DNA of 64,000 nt from IMG/VR virus record IMGVR_UViG_3300030419_007641, positions 86,992-150,991 of that record; one strand, 5' to 3'. The position numbers and the translations under genes were made by a program. This document shows, piece after piece, positions 27,362 to 35,952 of this stretch. Every line of letters begins with the position of its first letter. Within the stretch, counting starts at the first letter, position 1. Source of the DNA: a virus. Under the pieces are notes generated by a model. It saw only the letters and a program-made list of their open reading frames with translations. It made no database searches and was not told where the DNA came from.

Positions 27362-28204
27362 TTAAAGGTCCTTAAGAAGATCATCAATATCATCTTCAAC
27401 AGAATCTCCACTAGTTGTAGTAGAGGCTAACTCAGGTTCAGGCTCAATAGGAGTTACATCCACTGCGGGGTCAGGTAGAGCTGGTGTACTATCTTCCGTT
27501 TTACAGTAGTAATGCTCATTAAGCATTTCTTTAAGCTCATCAAATGTCTTTAAAGTAAATACTTCACTTAAATTAAAAACGTTATCATAAATATCTTTTT
27601 GCTCATCTTCTGAAAGATCGATTTTACCCGCAGTAGTGAACCGGGAAGAAACATAAGTTGGATAATCTCCTTGCTGCTCAACTTTAATCTTAAAGTTTAC
27701 ACCTTCTGATCCAAGATCAAAAATACGAGCACCAAACTCTTCAGCATCTTCACCTTCAATAGCCTCGGTAATAATTTTTTGAAGCTGTTTACCATAACGA
27801 AGGAGCTTAACTTTACCGTTATTTTCAGGATTGGAAGGATCATCTACAACATACACATTTACCAACCACTTTTCAAGTCGGCGAACTGCACTCATTTTTT
27901 CCTTTTCCTCTTCTGTACCGGTGCGAAGAACGCGAAAACGCTCTTCAGCAATTGGATCACGATCTCCAAAGGTTTGCGGACTTAAAGTCTGAACATATTG
28001 TCCTGTTGCATAAGATACCCATCCATGGTTGTAAAAATGAAAAAAGGTTTTACTTGGATCTTTGGCATATGGCAATAATCTTACCGTGTAAGTATTACCA
28101 GGCTTGGTCTGCATAATTTCGTTAAACGTTGCTGACCCTTTACTCTCGGAACTTGCTAAAGCATCCTTAATTGACTGAAACATTGATGTATTAAACGCAC
28201 TCAT
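27362..28204 (-). CDS. 32: Single-stranded DNA-binding protein, T4 gp32-like
   Basis: A 280-residue protein with the gp32 core: TYTVRLLPYAKDP, FHFYNHGW and a YVVDDPSNPENNGKVKLLRYGKQL segment that aligns with the T4 OB-fold. It ends in the acidic tail (VEDDIDDLLKDL) that recruits partner proteins. It coats single-stranded DNA during replication, repair and recombination with UvsX/UvsY. Oddly, the place where relatives have a Cys-Pro-x-Cys zinc site reads RDPIAEE; the only Cys in the protein is near the C-terminus, so the zinc site is missing. TATAAT lies 6 bases before the start. Confidence 0.9.
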   Translation of the reverse strand: MSAFNTSMFQSIKDALASSESKGSATFNEIMQTKPGNTYTVRLLPYAKDPSKTFFHFYNHGWVSYATGQYVQTLSPQTFGDRDPIAEERFRVLRTGTEEEKEKMSAVRRLEKWLVNVYVVDDPSNPENNGKVKLLRYGKQLQKIITEAIEGEDAEEFGARIFDLGSEGVNFKIKVEQQGDYPTYVSSRFTTAGKIDLSEDEQKDIYDNVFNLSEVFTLKTFDELKEMLNEHYYCKTEDSTPALPDPAVDVTPIEPEPELASTTTSGDSVEDDIDDLLKDL

Positions 28205-28210
28205 ATCTTA

Positions 28211-28216
28211 ATTATA
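28211..28216 (-). promoter_or_regulatory. TATAAT box before gp32
   Basis: A consensus -10 element on the minus strand, 6 bases before the start at 28204. The same arrangement precedes several other minus-strand genes. Confidence 0.45.
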
Positions 28217-28247
28217 GGTACATACAAAACTAATTCAACGGTTTTTT

Positions 28248-28544
28248 TCATAACTTTATATTTGAGTTAGAATTTAAAAATTTTGTAATATATTTTGATT
28301 TTGTAATAGATGGTTCAAAATCTATGAATAATTTGATCATTTCATAGTTGCTTTCGAGAGTTAAAAGCTCTTTTAAAATAGCTCTTAATTTTTTTTCTTG
28401 TAAAACTAGAATAAATATGTTCTGTAATGAAAGCTTTTTGCCTTTAAGCATAGTACAGAACGTACAAAAACATAATAGTAGATGCTCTGTTTCATCATGT
28501 ATTAGAGTTTTAGACGGGTTAGGAGATATATTACTTATTAACAC
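28248..28544 (-). CDS. Small hypothetical protein, GTG start (98 aa)
   Basis: Starts with GTG at 28544 and overlaps the stop of the upstream DHH gene by seven bases. It has a Cys-rich patch (LLLCFCTFCTML, about residues 22-33), then helical Leu/Lys-rich sequence. I do not recognise it. Low complexity and an unusual start make it one of the weaker gene calls, but it fills the gap between two core genes on the same strand. Confidence 0.4.
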   Translation of the reverse strand: MLISNISPNPSKTLIHDETEHLLLCFCTFCTMLKGKKLSLQNIFILVLQEKKLRAILKELLTLESNYEMIKLFIDFEPSITKSKYITKFLNSNSNIKL

Positions 28545-29410
28545 GGTAAAAATGTTTTGGTTAAGTTAGCAAATTGTTCAGTAAGCGCTCCTCCACCAGC
28601 TGCGGCATAGCCACCGCCATTACATAGATTTTTAGCCAGTATACTTACATCGACATCACATTGTTTATGTCTTCTAAATGAAACTGTCTTTGCTTTAGTA
28701 TTTACAACAATACCAATATCAGCAGCATGCTTATTAATTAAAAAATGAGCTACCTCGTTAACTGCATAATCACCAAACGTTGCAATCACATTATAATTTT
28801 TAATTTTACCTTTAAATACTTGAGCATTTTGTATTTGCTCCTTGAACTTTTTAAAGAATAACTTTACAGAATTTTTTTCTAAAACAGTATACTCCCTAAA
28901 CCCGGTAAAAAAAGAGTCTATAAATTTTTCAGCTTTTGGATTGTTTAGACCTCTATGTATAGCGTTTAACTTTAAAGAATCAATATTGTGGATATTGTAA
29001 GCATCATACTCATTAATAATATTAACTAATTGCTGCTGTTTGTTACTTAAGTTAAGCGCTGCTTCAAATTTTTTGCAAACTAGTCCCGTACAAGAAGAAA
29101 ATTCCTCTATAATAGGTTTTGCATTTTTATATAAATGCTTATTTTTGACGTGAGCTATATGATGGTCAATTACAACTACGTTTGATTTATCAACTACCTC
29201 AATAACTTCCGGTGTAAGATCTAAATCTAGAATAAAAATTTTATCGTAATGATCGAGTGTTCCTAATACCCCTTTAAACTTACCAGATATCGTTGATTCA
29301 GAAACTTCATTGATTAAAAATGTTTTAGCTTTAGAGCCATATAACCATTTTATAATTAATGCCGCACCAGTACCATCCAGATCATTATCAGTCCATACTA
29401 ATATATTCAC
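28538..29410 (-). CDS. DHH-family phosphoesterase
   Basis: A 290-residue protein with DHH-family motifs in order: Asp8-Asn-Asp10-Leu-Asp12-Gly (motif I), Asp62-Leu-Asp64 (motif II), VIDHH with Asp82-His83-His84 (motif III), and a C-terminal GGGYAAAGGG run as in the DHHA1 substrate-binding domain. Relatives include RecJ exonucleases and oligoribonuclease/cyclic-dinucleotide phosphodiesterases. At this size a nanoRNase or cyclic-dinucleotide hydrolase is as plausible as a DNA exonuclease. It has a GTG start and sits between gp41 and gp32. Confidence 0.8.
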   Translation of the reverse strand: MNILVWTDNDLDGTGAALIIKWLYGSKAKTFLINEVSESTISGKFKGVLGTLDHYDKIFILDLDLTPEVIEVVDKSNVVVIDHHIAHVKNKHLYKNAKPIIEEFSSCTGLVCKKFEAALNLSNKQQQLVNIINEYDAYNIHNIDSLKLNAIHRGLNNPKAEKFIDSFFTGFREYTVLEKNSVKLFFKKFKEQIQNAQVFKGKIKNYNVIATFGDYAVNEVAHFLINKHAADIGIVVNTKAKTVSFRRHKQCDVDVSILAKNLCNGGGYAAAGGGALTEQFANLTKTFLPC

Positions 29411-29418
29411 TTTTATCC

Positions 29419-29426
29419 TATTTATA
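29419..29426 (-). promoter_or_regulatory. TATAAATA box before the DHH gene
   Basis: A perfect late-type box on the minus strand, 8 bases before the GTG at 29410. The intervening AGGATAAAA could also act as a ribosome-binding site. Confidence 0.4.
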
Positions 29427-29435
29427 AGGAACTAT

Positions 29436-30743
29436 TTATGTTGCAAGCCCGGCTAACATATTAAGGGTGTCATCCATACCCTCATCAATTTCAATATCAT
29501 CAGCTTGATCAATAGTAAGAGTAGAATAATCAATTCTCATTGCCTGTGTTATTCCTCTCGGACCATATCGATTTTTCATCATACCTAACCGTATAATTCC
29601 AATTCCTCTATCTTCTTCATTTTGAAAAATCGATATGATAGCATCAGCAGTAGCTGCTAATCCAATGGATTCTGAAATAGTTGCTAAGTCAGGGTTATCA
29701 GTGTCAAATCCTGCTCTATTTAACTGCGTAGCTGAAATAATGGGGCAGTTAAACAAGTAGCTCATTGCGCGCACTTGTTCAGTTACATGCTTAATACGCT
29801 CATATGAGTTATTACCTACTGAAGAATGCATTAAGTTAAGGTAGTCTAGTACAATTGCATCTAGCTTAATGCCCTGCTCTTCAAATTTTTTTACAAATGC
29901 TTTTAATTGATTAGCGGTAATAGTAGCTGGAGGAAACTCCTTAATAAATATTTTACCTCCTTGATTATTCATAGCCTGTTTAATACTTGGTGTATTATCA
30001 GCCATTTGTTTCATTGGGATTTTTGTTACATTACTACAAATGCGCCGGGCATATAGTAACTCAGACATCTCAAGTGTAACTAACAAGACATTTTTACCTT
30101 GCTCAGCTATATTACTAGCAATATTACCGAGAAAAATAGACTTACCAATATTAGTCTCCCCAGCAAATACATATAAAGCTTTCCCGGCTTCTAAAAACCC
30201 TCCACCTAAACTATTATCTAGCCATTCCCATTTACTTGGTACATATCTTTCAACAGAGTTAAGATCATCGATAAGCTTATCAACATCGCCATATAATTCT
30301 AGCCCTAAATCAGTTACCAAATTTATGTTACATGACTTTTCAAATTTATCTAAAACAACAGATGTATCAACTTCACCACTTGATACATCTTCAGCGACAT
30401 TTAGCATTGTATGATATACAGCTTTCTCTTTTAGAAAGCGTTCCGTATTATCATAAAGCTCTTCTTTATCTAAATTTTTATCAATATCATTAAATGACTT
30501 AACTAAACCTTTAAACGATTCCTTTTGCTCGTCTGATACCAAATACGACTTAATTTCCGTAGTTGTAGGTAGTTTATTTCGCTTTTCGGTAAAGTCTTTA
30601 ATTATATCAAAAATACTAGCAATTGCTTTATCCTTAAAATATTCAGGCTTAACAAAGTCGGCAATAGAAGCAAGGTACCCACTATCCGTAAGAGACTTAT
30701 AAATAAGAATATTTTCGAAATAATCTAAGTCTAACTTACTCAC
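29436..30743 (-). CDS. 41: Replicative DNA helicase, T4 gp41-like (DnaB family)
   Basis: A 435-residue helicase. The N-terminal part (about 1-140) is helical, as in DnaB. The RecA-like motor has Walker A GETNIGKS at residues 195-202, a VTLEMSE motif, a Walker B-like AIVLDYLNLM and a later SATQLNR motif. The hexamer unwinds the fork ahead of gp43 and recruits the gp61 primase. It starts with GTG. It is not tied by overlap to the neighbouring glycosyltransferase gene (18-base gap). Confidence 0.9.
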   Translation of the reverse strand: MSKLDLDYFENILIYKSLTDSGYLASIADFVKPEYFKDKAIASIFDIIKDFTEKRNKLPTTTEIKSYLVSDEQKESFKGLVKSFNDIDKNLDKEELYDNTERFLKEKAVYHTMLNVAEDVSSGEVDTSVVLDKFEKSCNINLVTDLGLELYGDVDKLIDDLNSVERYVPSKWEWLDNSLGGGFLEAGKALYVFAGETNIGKSIFLGNIASNIAEQGKNVLLVTLEMSELLYARRICSNVTKIPMKQMADNTPSIKQAMNNQGGKIFIKEFPPATITANQLKAFVKKFEEQGIKLDAIVLDYLNLMHSSVGNNSYERIKHVTEQVRAMSYLFNCPIISATQLNRAGFDTDNPDLATISESIGLAATADAIISIFQNEEDRGIGIIRLGMMKNRYGPRGITQAMRIDYSTLTIDQADDIEIDEGMDDTLNMLAGLAT

Positions 30744-30761
30744 ACCTTATAGTATATTATT

Positions 30762-31415
30762 TTATTTTGATTTCCACTTATTAAGAAACCATTCCTGCCC
30801 TTTATTAAATTCATCAGTAAAAGATGTCAATCCGGGTGAATTATGAGTAACTAAAATATCACCAACACCCAATTTAAAGCCGGCTTTATGACACTGCATA
30901 GAATAGTCTAAATCGTAAAAGTGCCATTTTGAAGGACAGCTTTCATCAAATCGTATCTTTTCAAATACCTTTCTTTTTATAGCGAGAAATACCCCATCTA
31001 GTAATACCACGCGTTTAGGGTAGGGGCCAAATGCAGTCATGTGCTTTTCATCTGTATCACCGTGTGCTACTGCTCCAAACAAATTACCAGAACCAAAGCC
31101 ACCACCCATTAAATGCCACAGCGCGGGTTTTTCAAGCTTTACCTCCGTCGTACCAGCACACCCCACTACATCAAATTTTTGTAACTGTTGTTCTAATCGT
31201 TCTTCTGAAAAATTCTCTAAAATTACGTCATCATGAACAAGTACTAAATTATCTATCTCATTCTCTAACGCAAAATCGATAGCTTTGTTGTAAGTTTTAT
31301 GTAGAGACTCTTTATTACCCTCCTTAATAAAAAATGGAGTTTTACCATCATCTGTTTTATATAAAAGGGACTCCCCCTTTTTACTAGGCGTCGCTGAAAA
31401 AATAAATGTTTTCAT
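30762..31415 (-). CDS. Glycosyltransferase, GT-A fold
   Basis: A 217-residue GT2-like protein. It shows an N-terminal beta-alpha pattern, then NLVLVHDDVIL with a paired-Asp metal-binding site. Later come LLDGVFLAIKRKVFEKI and a FYDLDYSMQCHKAGFKLGV segment, as in nucleotide-sugar transferases with a catalytic acidic residue. It may glycosylate DNA, a virion protein or the host surface. It is embedded between helicase and amidotransferase genes and overlaps the latter by four bases (ATGA), so it is expressed with replication genes. Confidence 0.75.
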   Translation of the reverse strand: MKTFIFSATPSKKGESLLYKTDDGKTPFFIKEGNKESLHKTYNKAIDFALENEIDNLVLVHDDVILENFSEERLEQQLQKFDVVGCAGTTEVKLEKPALWHLMGGGFGSGNLFGAVAHGDTDEKHMTAFGPYPKRVVLLDGVFLAIKRKVFEKIRFDESCPSKWHFYDLDYSMQCHKAGFKLGVGDILVTHNSPGLTSFTDEFNKGQEWFLNKWKSK

Positions 31416-32074
31416 ACAAATGCAAATGGCGAGTTATATTCAAAGGTCCCGGCTTTATTCCACCTTTTTGTTTTCTTATTTAACTTCATAATAACCCCTT
31501 CAGGTAGTAATTTGTACCCAGCGCCGGGCATTGTAGAGTAATTCCCTTTATTATTATAGTGAAGTAATGATCCAGACCTGGCTATATAAATGTCATTAGT
31601 GAAACAATGTAACATACTTAAAGCATATGTACCTTTTAACAGTTGCAATGATTGCTTAATAATTGCCACCGGGTCTTTATTTGAACGAGTAAATTTTTCA
31701 AGCAGCTCTACTATAACTGCAGTATCAACCGGATTTTCTAGGAACTTTGCTTCTTTCCTTCTTAGTTTTTTATCATTTGTCAATACACCATTATGACTAA
31801 CTAGCCACGTCATAGATTCAAATGGATGAGACGTATTATAGCTCCACTCTCTCTTAGCTGACGTAGGTGCCTGTACATGCCCAAGAAGATATTCCACATT
31901 ATCTTTACCGGCGTAATTAAATTTATCAAAATTTATGTCACCTTCTTGTTTTGCAACAAACTGATCTTCATCTGCTAAGCATACAACACTGCTAGCAAAG
32001 TTGCCCCGTTCTTTGTTAGCTTCATATAAAACCTCAAACATCGTTTTGTCAAATGATCCAAAAATAGCGCACAT
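31412..32074 (-). CDS. Class II glutamine amidotransferase (Ntn hydrolase)
   Basis: A 220-residue stand-alone glutaminase domain. Cys2 directly after the initiator Met is the expected N-terminal nucleophile (MCAIFGSFD). Further class II signatures are GHVQAPTSAK, a SHNGVLTN loop and the mid-protein LLKGTYALSML strand. Such domains release ammonia from glutamine for a partner synthase. Phages are known to carry Gat-QueC fusions that convert preQ0 to an amidine form; here QueC is encoded nearby at 33825, so a two-protein equivalent is possible (inference). TATACT lies 7 bases before the start. Confidence 0.8.
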   Translation of the reverse strand: MCAIFGSFDKTMFEVLYEANKERGNFASSVVCLADEDQFVAKQEGDINFDKFNYAGKDNVEYLLGHVQAPTSAKREWSYNTSHPFESMTWLVSHNGVLTNDKKLRRKEAKFLENPVDTAVIVELLEKFTRSNKDPVAIIKQSLQLLKGTYALSMLHCFTNDIYIARSGSLLHYNNKGNYSTMPGAGYKLLPEGVIMKLNKKTKRWNKAGTFEYNSPFAFV

Positions 32075-32081
32075 ATAATGT

Positions 32082-32087
32082 AGTATA
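32082..32087 (-). promoter_or_regulatory. TATACT box before the amidotransferase
   Basis: A -10-like element on the minus strand, 7 bases before the start at 32074. It is divergent from the late box at 32129. Confidence 0.4.
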
Positions 32088-32128
32088 AGGTATAAGAGGG
32101 AATAATCTATATATTTTGGCCTCTAAGA

Positions 32129-32136
32129 TATAAATA
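32129..32136 (+). promoter_or_regulatory. Late promoter box TATAAATA
   Basis: An exact match to the T4 late consensus, 6 bases before the ATG at 32143. Confidence 0.65.
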
Positions 32137-32142
32137 TATTAT

Positions 32143-33828
32143 ATGGGTTCTTTTGATTATAGCGACGATTATAGTAGTTTTGATAATTTATTAAATCGGA
32201 CAACTTTATTAACTGAAGGTGGTAGGGGTCTAGGAGGTTATCACCCCGGGTTCGGTAGATCCTTAACGAGTAGATTAAAAGATGCGGGATCAGAAGCATT
32301 TACTAGAGACTCACGTAAATTTGTTGTGCATATATTATATGGGGCTAACATTCTTACAGACGAAGAAGAGAGTATGTTACGATCAGCTGGGCCTGCAGGG
32401 GGAAAAAATTACAGGTTGACCTTAGTACAAATTTTAGATAATCATAAGGATGAAATTATCGAGAGAGCAGATGAAATTAGTGATGCAATAGAGGAAAGAT
32501 TTCCAGCACTAGCAAATGAGATTTTAGGTAGGGATCCTGAAAGAATAAAAAATAATATAAGTAAAAGAAAGGTAAAATTAGCCAATAAGGAAATTGAGAA
32601 AGGAATAAAAAGTGGAGAGGACCCGGTTGATGTTATCACTGATGAGATGGAAAAGGTTTTAGCTAATGCTGCTGTATATACAGCTTTAACTAATGCACAA
32701 CGTAAGGTATCAGATAGGGCATTAGATGCAGTTGAAAAATATGCGATAGAGTATGTTAATAGTTTTAGTGATTTAGATAAATTAATTAACAACTTAAAAA
32801 CCAAATTTGATGACGAGGACTTTAATATGTTAGCGGATGAGCTATCCAATAGTTTATCGAGTATAAGGAGTAATGCTGGTATTGGTGAAGATAATGAAGA
32901 GCCGGAAGAAGATCCTGATGAGCCGGATGAAGAGTTTGCAAACGCACCAGGAGGCACGCCTGGGTCTTATGCTAGGGGTGAAGAAGGAAATGAAACAACT
33001 TCCATAGTGGATAGCTTAAATAATGATATGCGGAAAAAAAGATTGCTTGTTGAAAAAAGGAAAAATTGGGGTAAGTTTAGGTCTAATAGAAGACAAAAAT
33101 TGGTTGTTGAAAAAGATCTCAATGCTGCTGAAAGAAGGGCACTTCCTGATAGTGATTTTGCACTTCCTGGGAAGGGTAAAGGCCCTGAAGGTAAGCAAGC
33201 AGGTGCTTATCCTATTAATGATGAAGACCATGCACGTAATGCACTAGCAAGGGTGGCACAGCATGGTACCCCGGAGGAAAAGAAAAAGGTTCGTGCTGCT
33301 GTTGCAAGAAAATACCCTGATATTACACAGGAAGAAGAAGAATTTAACCCCAGAAGAGATGCTCCGGAACATAAAGAAGGAGATCCACACCCTGCAACAC
33401 GCGCTGGAGAAGAACTTATTGGTACAATGGTAAAATTTTGGCGAGATGGACCAATGTTCGGAGAAGTTGTTGATGTAGATGTAGAACAAGGTTTTGCAGT
33501 AGTTGAAACCGGTTTAGGGCATATGCGGGTGGGTCCGTCGGAAAAGTGGGTTGTTGAATTAGGTGAGCTCACTAAAGCTATTCGCCGCAAGCCGCGATCC
33601 ACCCAAACGCGGTTCCCGGAAACCAGGCCCGGCCGGCCAGGATTTCGCCCGGCTGAAGACAATAAAGAAAACACTCATAAAGAGTCCTACACTAGCAACT
33701 ACTTAAGTGAACAAAAGAGCAGTGATAAGCGCAATATTAAGCCAAGAACTGAAAATCAGTCTTTTAAAGAGAGATACAAGCCAAAGACACATTGGCAGTT
33801 AGAAGAGCTTAGACGAATGGGCCTTTAA
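32143..33828 (+). CDS. Probable head-associated protein with DUF6582-like segment (561 aa)
   Basis: The N-terminus has a leader ending in Leu23-Thr24-Glu25-Gly, fitting the prohead protease rule. Helical sequence with many Asp/Glu/Lys residues follows to about 250. Next come an acidic linker and, near residues 340-395, a segment (FALPGKG..., DHARNALARVAQHGTPEEKK, VRAAVARKYPDI) that I associate with phage proteins carrying DUF6582. A small beta domain (VKFWRDGPMFGEVVDVDV) and a basic tail complete the protein. An exact late promoter precedes it and it is flanked by minus-strand genes. A packaged or head-assembly role is inferred. Confidence 0.6.
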   Translation: MGSFDYSDDYSSFDNLLNRTTLLTEGGRGLGGYHPGFGRSLTSRLKDAGSEAFTRDSRKFVVHILYGANILTDEEESMLRSAGPAGGKNYRLTLVQILDNHKDEIIERADEISDAIEERFPALANEILGRDPERIKNNISKRKVKLANKEIEKGIKSGEDPVDVITDEMEKVLANAAVYTALTNAQRKVSDRALDAVEKYAIEYVNSFSDLDKLINNLKTKFDDEDFNMLADELSNSLSSIRSNAGIGEDNEEPEEDPDEPDEEFANAPGGTPGSYARGEEGNETTSIVDSLNNDMRKKRLLVEKRKNWGKFRSNRRQKLVVEKDLNAAERRALPDSDFALPGKGKGPEGKQAGAYPINDEDHARNALARVAQHGTPEEKKKVRAAVARKYPDITQEEEEFNPRRDAPEHKEGDPHPATRAGEELIGTMVKFWRDGPMFGEVVDVDVEQGFAVVETGLGHMRVGPSEKWVVELGELTKAIRRKPRSTQTRFPETRPGRPGFRPAEDNKENTHKESYTSNYLSEQKSSDKRNIKPRTENQSFKERYKPKTHWQLEELRRMGL

Positions 33829-34592
33829 GCGCACTTTTTGCACTTATTTTCTTTATAAAGCTTATCTAACTTTTCTTGTTGGACATACTGGATAGGATCT
33901 TCAAATCCAGCATCAATAAACCCCTTAACTCTCATACTACTTGATGGAGTTGTAGCATCAGCTAATTTATCTTCTCTGTTGGAGTAGCATGTCCATGTAT
34001 CCTCATATTTAACTCCTAATTTAATTCCCTTTTTAACAATTGCAGCCTTACACATACTTAACAAGGGGGCTTCGATCTCAATTCTCTTTTCTCTGTTCAA
34101 ATCTGTTAACTTGTTAATACAATTAACAAACTGTGAACTACCATCCCAATATCCAGCTAATGAATCAACTTGAGCGGCACCATACCAGACTGTATGACAT
34201 CCAATACCCTCAGCATATGAAGCGCAAATTGACAAAAACATCATATTACGAAATGGTACATATGATACCGGTTGCGCATCACCTGCCATTTCACTAATAT
34301 CCGGATTGTCAATACTAGTATTAGTTAAAGATGAAGTTGGAGCAATATCTTTAATATAACTTACATCTAATACCTTATTAGTAACATTTATATAATTAAA
34401 TTTACTATATTTGTCACGAAAATTACTAATTTGTTTTTGAACACACTCTAATTCTCTCTTATGCCTCTGCCCGTAATCAAAAGTTACAGTATGTATATCA
34501 TTGAATCCTTGATCCGCTGCCATATACAGCAAAACTGCAGAATCCATTCCCCCACTAAGCGTTAATACTATTTTTTTCTTTCTTGTTGCCAT
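33825..34592 (-). CDS. queC: QueC-like 7-cyano-7-deazaguanine synthase with altered Cys site
   Basis: A 255-residue PP-loop ATPase. SGGMDS (residues 13-18) is the ATP-binding loop, and the YVPFRNMMFLSICASYAE segment is typical of QueC, which makes preQ0 from CDG. The usual zinc site is unusual here. Cys202 (TWTCYSN) is kept, but the following CGxCxxC region reads ADATTPSSSMR (211-221) with no Cys. Instead Cys251 and Cys254 occur at the extreme C-terminus (CKKCA). It could be a normal QueC with relocated ligands or a diverged enzyme. It lies next to uvsX, with the class II amidotransferase one gene away. Confidence 0.8.
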   Translation of the reverse strand: MATRKKKIVLTLSGGMDSAVLLYMAADQGFNDIHTVTFDYGQRHKRELECVQKQISNFRDKYSKFNYINVTNKVLDVSYIKDIAPTSSLTNTSIDNPDISEMAGDAQPVSYVPFRNMMFLSICASYAEGIGCHTVWYGAAQVDSLAGYWDGSSQFVNCINKLTDLNREKRIEIEAPLLSMCKAAIVKKGIKLGVKYEDTWTCYSNREDKLADATTPSSSMRVKGFIDAGFEDPIQYVQQEKLDKLYKENKCKKCA

Positions 34593-34594
34593 AT

Positions 34595-35695
34595 TTAAAT
34601 TTCTAATGCTGGTTCTTCTTCTGGTATTTCTTGTTCTTCATCATTGCTATAAGACCATTCCCTTTTAATACGCTCTTCTACTTTAGGTAAAATAGTTTCT
34701 TCCCAAAGTTTTTCGTCTTTGCGCCACTTTTTATAATAACCTAACTTCTTACCATCTTCAAGCTGATAAGTTGCCCCAGTTTGAATTACTGCACCAACAC
34801 CTACAGCAAGATCAACTAACCCATAATAACGATCAAGCCCAGACGCAAATGAAAGGTACATTTCACCTTCAAGGTACTGTTTAATAAATCGGTTTTTACG
34901 AGTTAGTGCTCTAATTATAATACCTGCATACTTTTTCTGACCGACTGCCAACTCTCCATCAACTGTCTTACCTCCATCCGACTTCATTGGCTTACGAGCT
35001 AGCTGTACTGTTACAGATGGAAGGTAAATGCATGATTTACCACCGGGCATATTCTTTTCAATAGAAGGAAACAATGCCGTTGGATCATCATAAACATGAT
35101 TAGTGCAAAGAATTGTTGTTTGAGTAACAGATCCAAGATTAGTGCATGTCTGCATTAATGTCTTCATTGCACGTGCCTTTGTACCCATATCAGAACTAGT
35201 ACTATCTTTACCCATACGTGATAATTCAAGTTCAGATTGAAGATTAGCCAAAGAATCAATTGCTATAATAAACTTACCCTCTAATCCCTTATCCTTTACT
35301 GACATAAGGAACTTATATAACGAGTTACGTGTTTGCTCAATACTTGTACAAGGAACATACTTGACCTTACTAATATCTAATCCTAATCTTTCAGCACCCT
35401 CTGGATCAATGGCATTTTCTGTATCAAAGATAACAGGGACTAGCCCTTCCTCCTGGGCCTTAGCTAAGATTTTTTGAACAAAAAGTGATTTACCTGTCAT
35501 TGACTCACCGGCCAGCATTGTTACTCTGCCTTTAGGAATTCCACCGTGAATTGACCCAGAAATAATTGCATTTAGCACATAAGACCCCGTATCAATCCAT
35601 TCTCCTACCCGGCTCAAGGTATTACTATTGAGATAAGTTGCGAAAGGGTTGACAGAATCGATAGAATCTAATGCACTAGTGATATCTTTATCCAT
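34595..35695 (-). CDS. uvsX: RecA-like recombinase UvsX
   Basis: A 366-residue strand-exchange protein. Walker A is GESMTGKS (residues 63-70). The VIFDTENAID segment, a FIIAIDSLANL Walker B strand, and a QTTILCTNHVYDDP segment match the UvsX/RecA family. The C-terminus is acidic. It pairs homologous DNA during recombination-dependent replication with UvsY, gp32 and gp46/gp47, all encoded here. TATAAT lies 7 bases before the start and a strong terminator lies just upstream, so transcription restarts at this gene. Confidence 0.9.
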   Translation of the reverse strand: MDKDITSALDSIDSVNPFATYLNSNTLSRVGEWIDTGSYVLNAIISGSIHGGIPKGRVTMLAGESMTGKSLFVQKILAKAQEEGLVPVIFDTENAIDPEGAERLGLDISKVKYVPCTSIEQTRNSLYKFLMSVKDKGLEGKFIIAIDSLANLQSELELSRMGKDSTSSDMGTKARAMKTLMQTCTNLGSVTQTTILCTNHVYDDPTALFPSIEKNMPGGKSCIYLPSVTVQLARKPMKSDGGKTVDGELAVGQKKYAGIIIRALTRKNRFIKQYLEGEMYLSFASGLDRYYGLVDLAVGVGAVIQTGATYQLEDGKKLGYYKKWRKDEKLWEETILPKVEERIKREWSYSNDEEQEIPEEEPALEI

Positions 35696-35702
35696 ATAAC
35701 GG

Positions 35703-35708
35703 ATTATA
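35703..35708 (-). promoter_or_regulatory. TATAAT box before uvsX
   Basis: A -10-like element on the minus strand, 7 bases before the start at 35695. It lies between the terminator and the gene. Confidence 0.5.
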
Positions 35709-35735
35709 AAGTATATAGTAGTAATTTCAACAAAA

Positions 35736-35759
35736 AAAAAGCCCCTTTCGGGGCTTTTT
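35736..35759 (-). terminator. Strong intrinsic terminator upstream of uvsX
   Basis: A stem of AAAAAGCCCC (35736-35745) and GGGGCTTTTT (35750-35759) with loop TTTC. On the minus strand it is followed by a long T-run (the A-run at 35732-35740). It also has T residues on the plus side, so it may act both ways. It ends transcription from the hsp20 side. Confidence 0.9.
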
Positions 35760-35950
35760 AAAAAGATGTGAGGGAGGATTTGCTTTTTACCTCCAACTTT
35801 TGAGCCTAACTAGTTTCTACTGTTACTCTACTCGAACTCCTCTCTCTTTGCTCATCCATTTGGACATTGCTCAAGACGGGATACCTTATACGGCTAGGAA
35901 CATCGTATTATTCGCGTCACTCACAAGGAGGGCGATCAACCCTCCCCTAA
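35760..35950 (-). ncRNA. Candidate structured small RNA between hsp20 and uvsX
   Basis: About 190 bases with no convincing gene, GC-richer than flanking spacers and ending in the terminator at 35736-35759. Stems are visible: GGAGGG/CCCTCC (35926-35931 with 35939-35944) and GGAGG/CCTCC (35774-35778 with 35791-35795). It could be a small RNA made from the hsp20 transcript or from its own promoter, or a 3' untranslated region. Only very short ORFs are present on the minus strand (for example 14 codons). No tRNA fold could be formed. Confidence 0.35.
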
Positions 35951-35952
35951 AT

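Noticed and set aside
35760-35950. Possible tRNA on the minus strand (GGAGTTCGAGT looks like a T-loop)
   Set aside because: The flanking bases cannot pair into a T-stem, and no acceptor or anticodon arm could be built around it.
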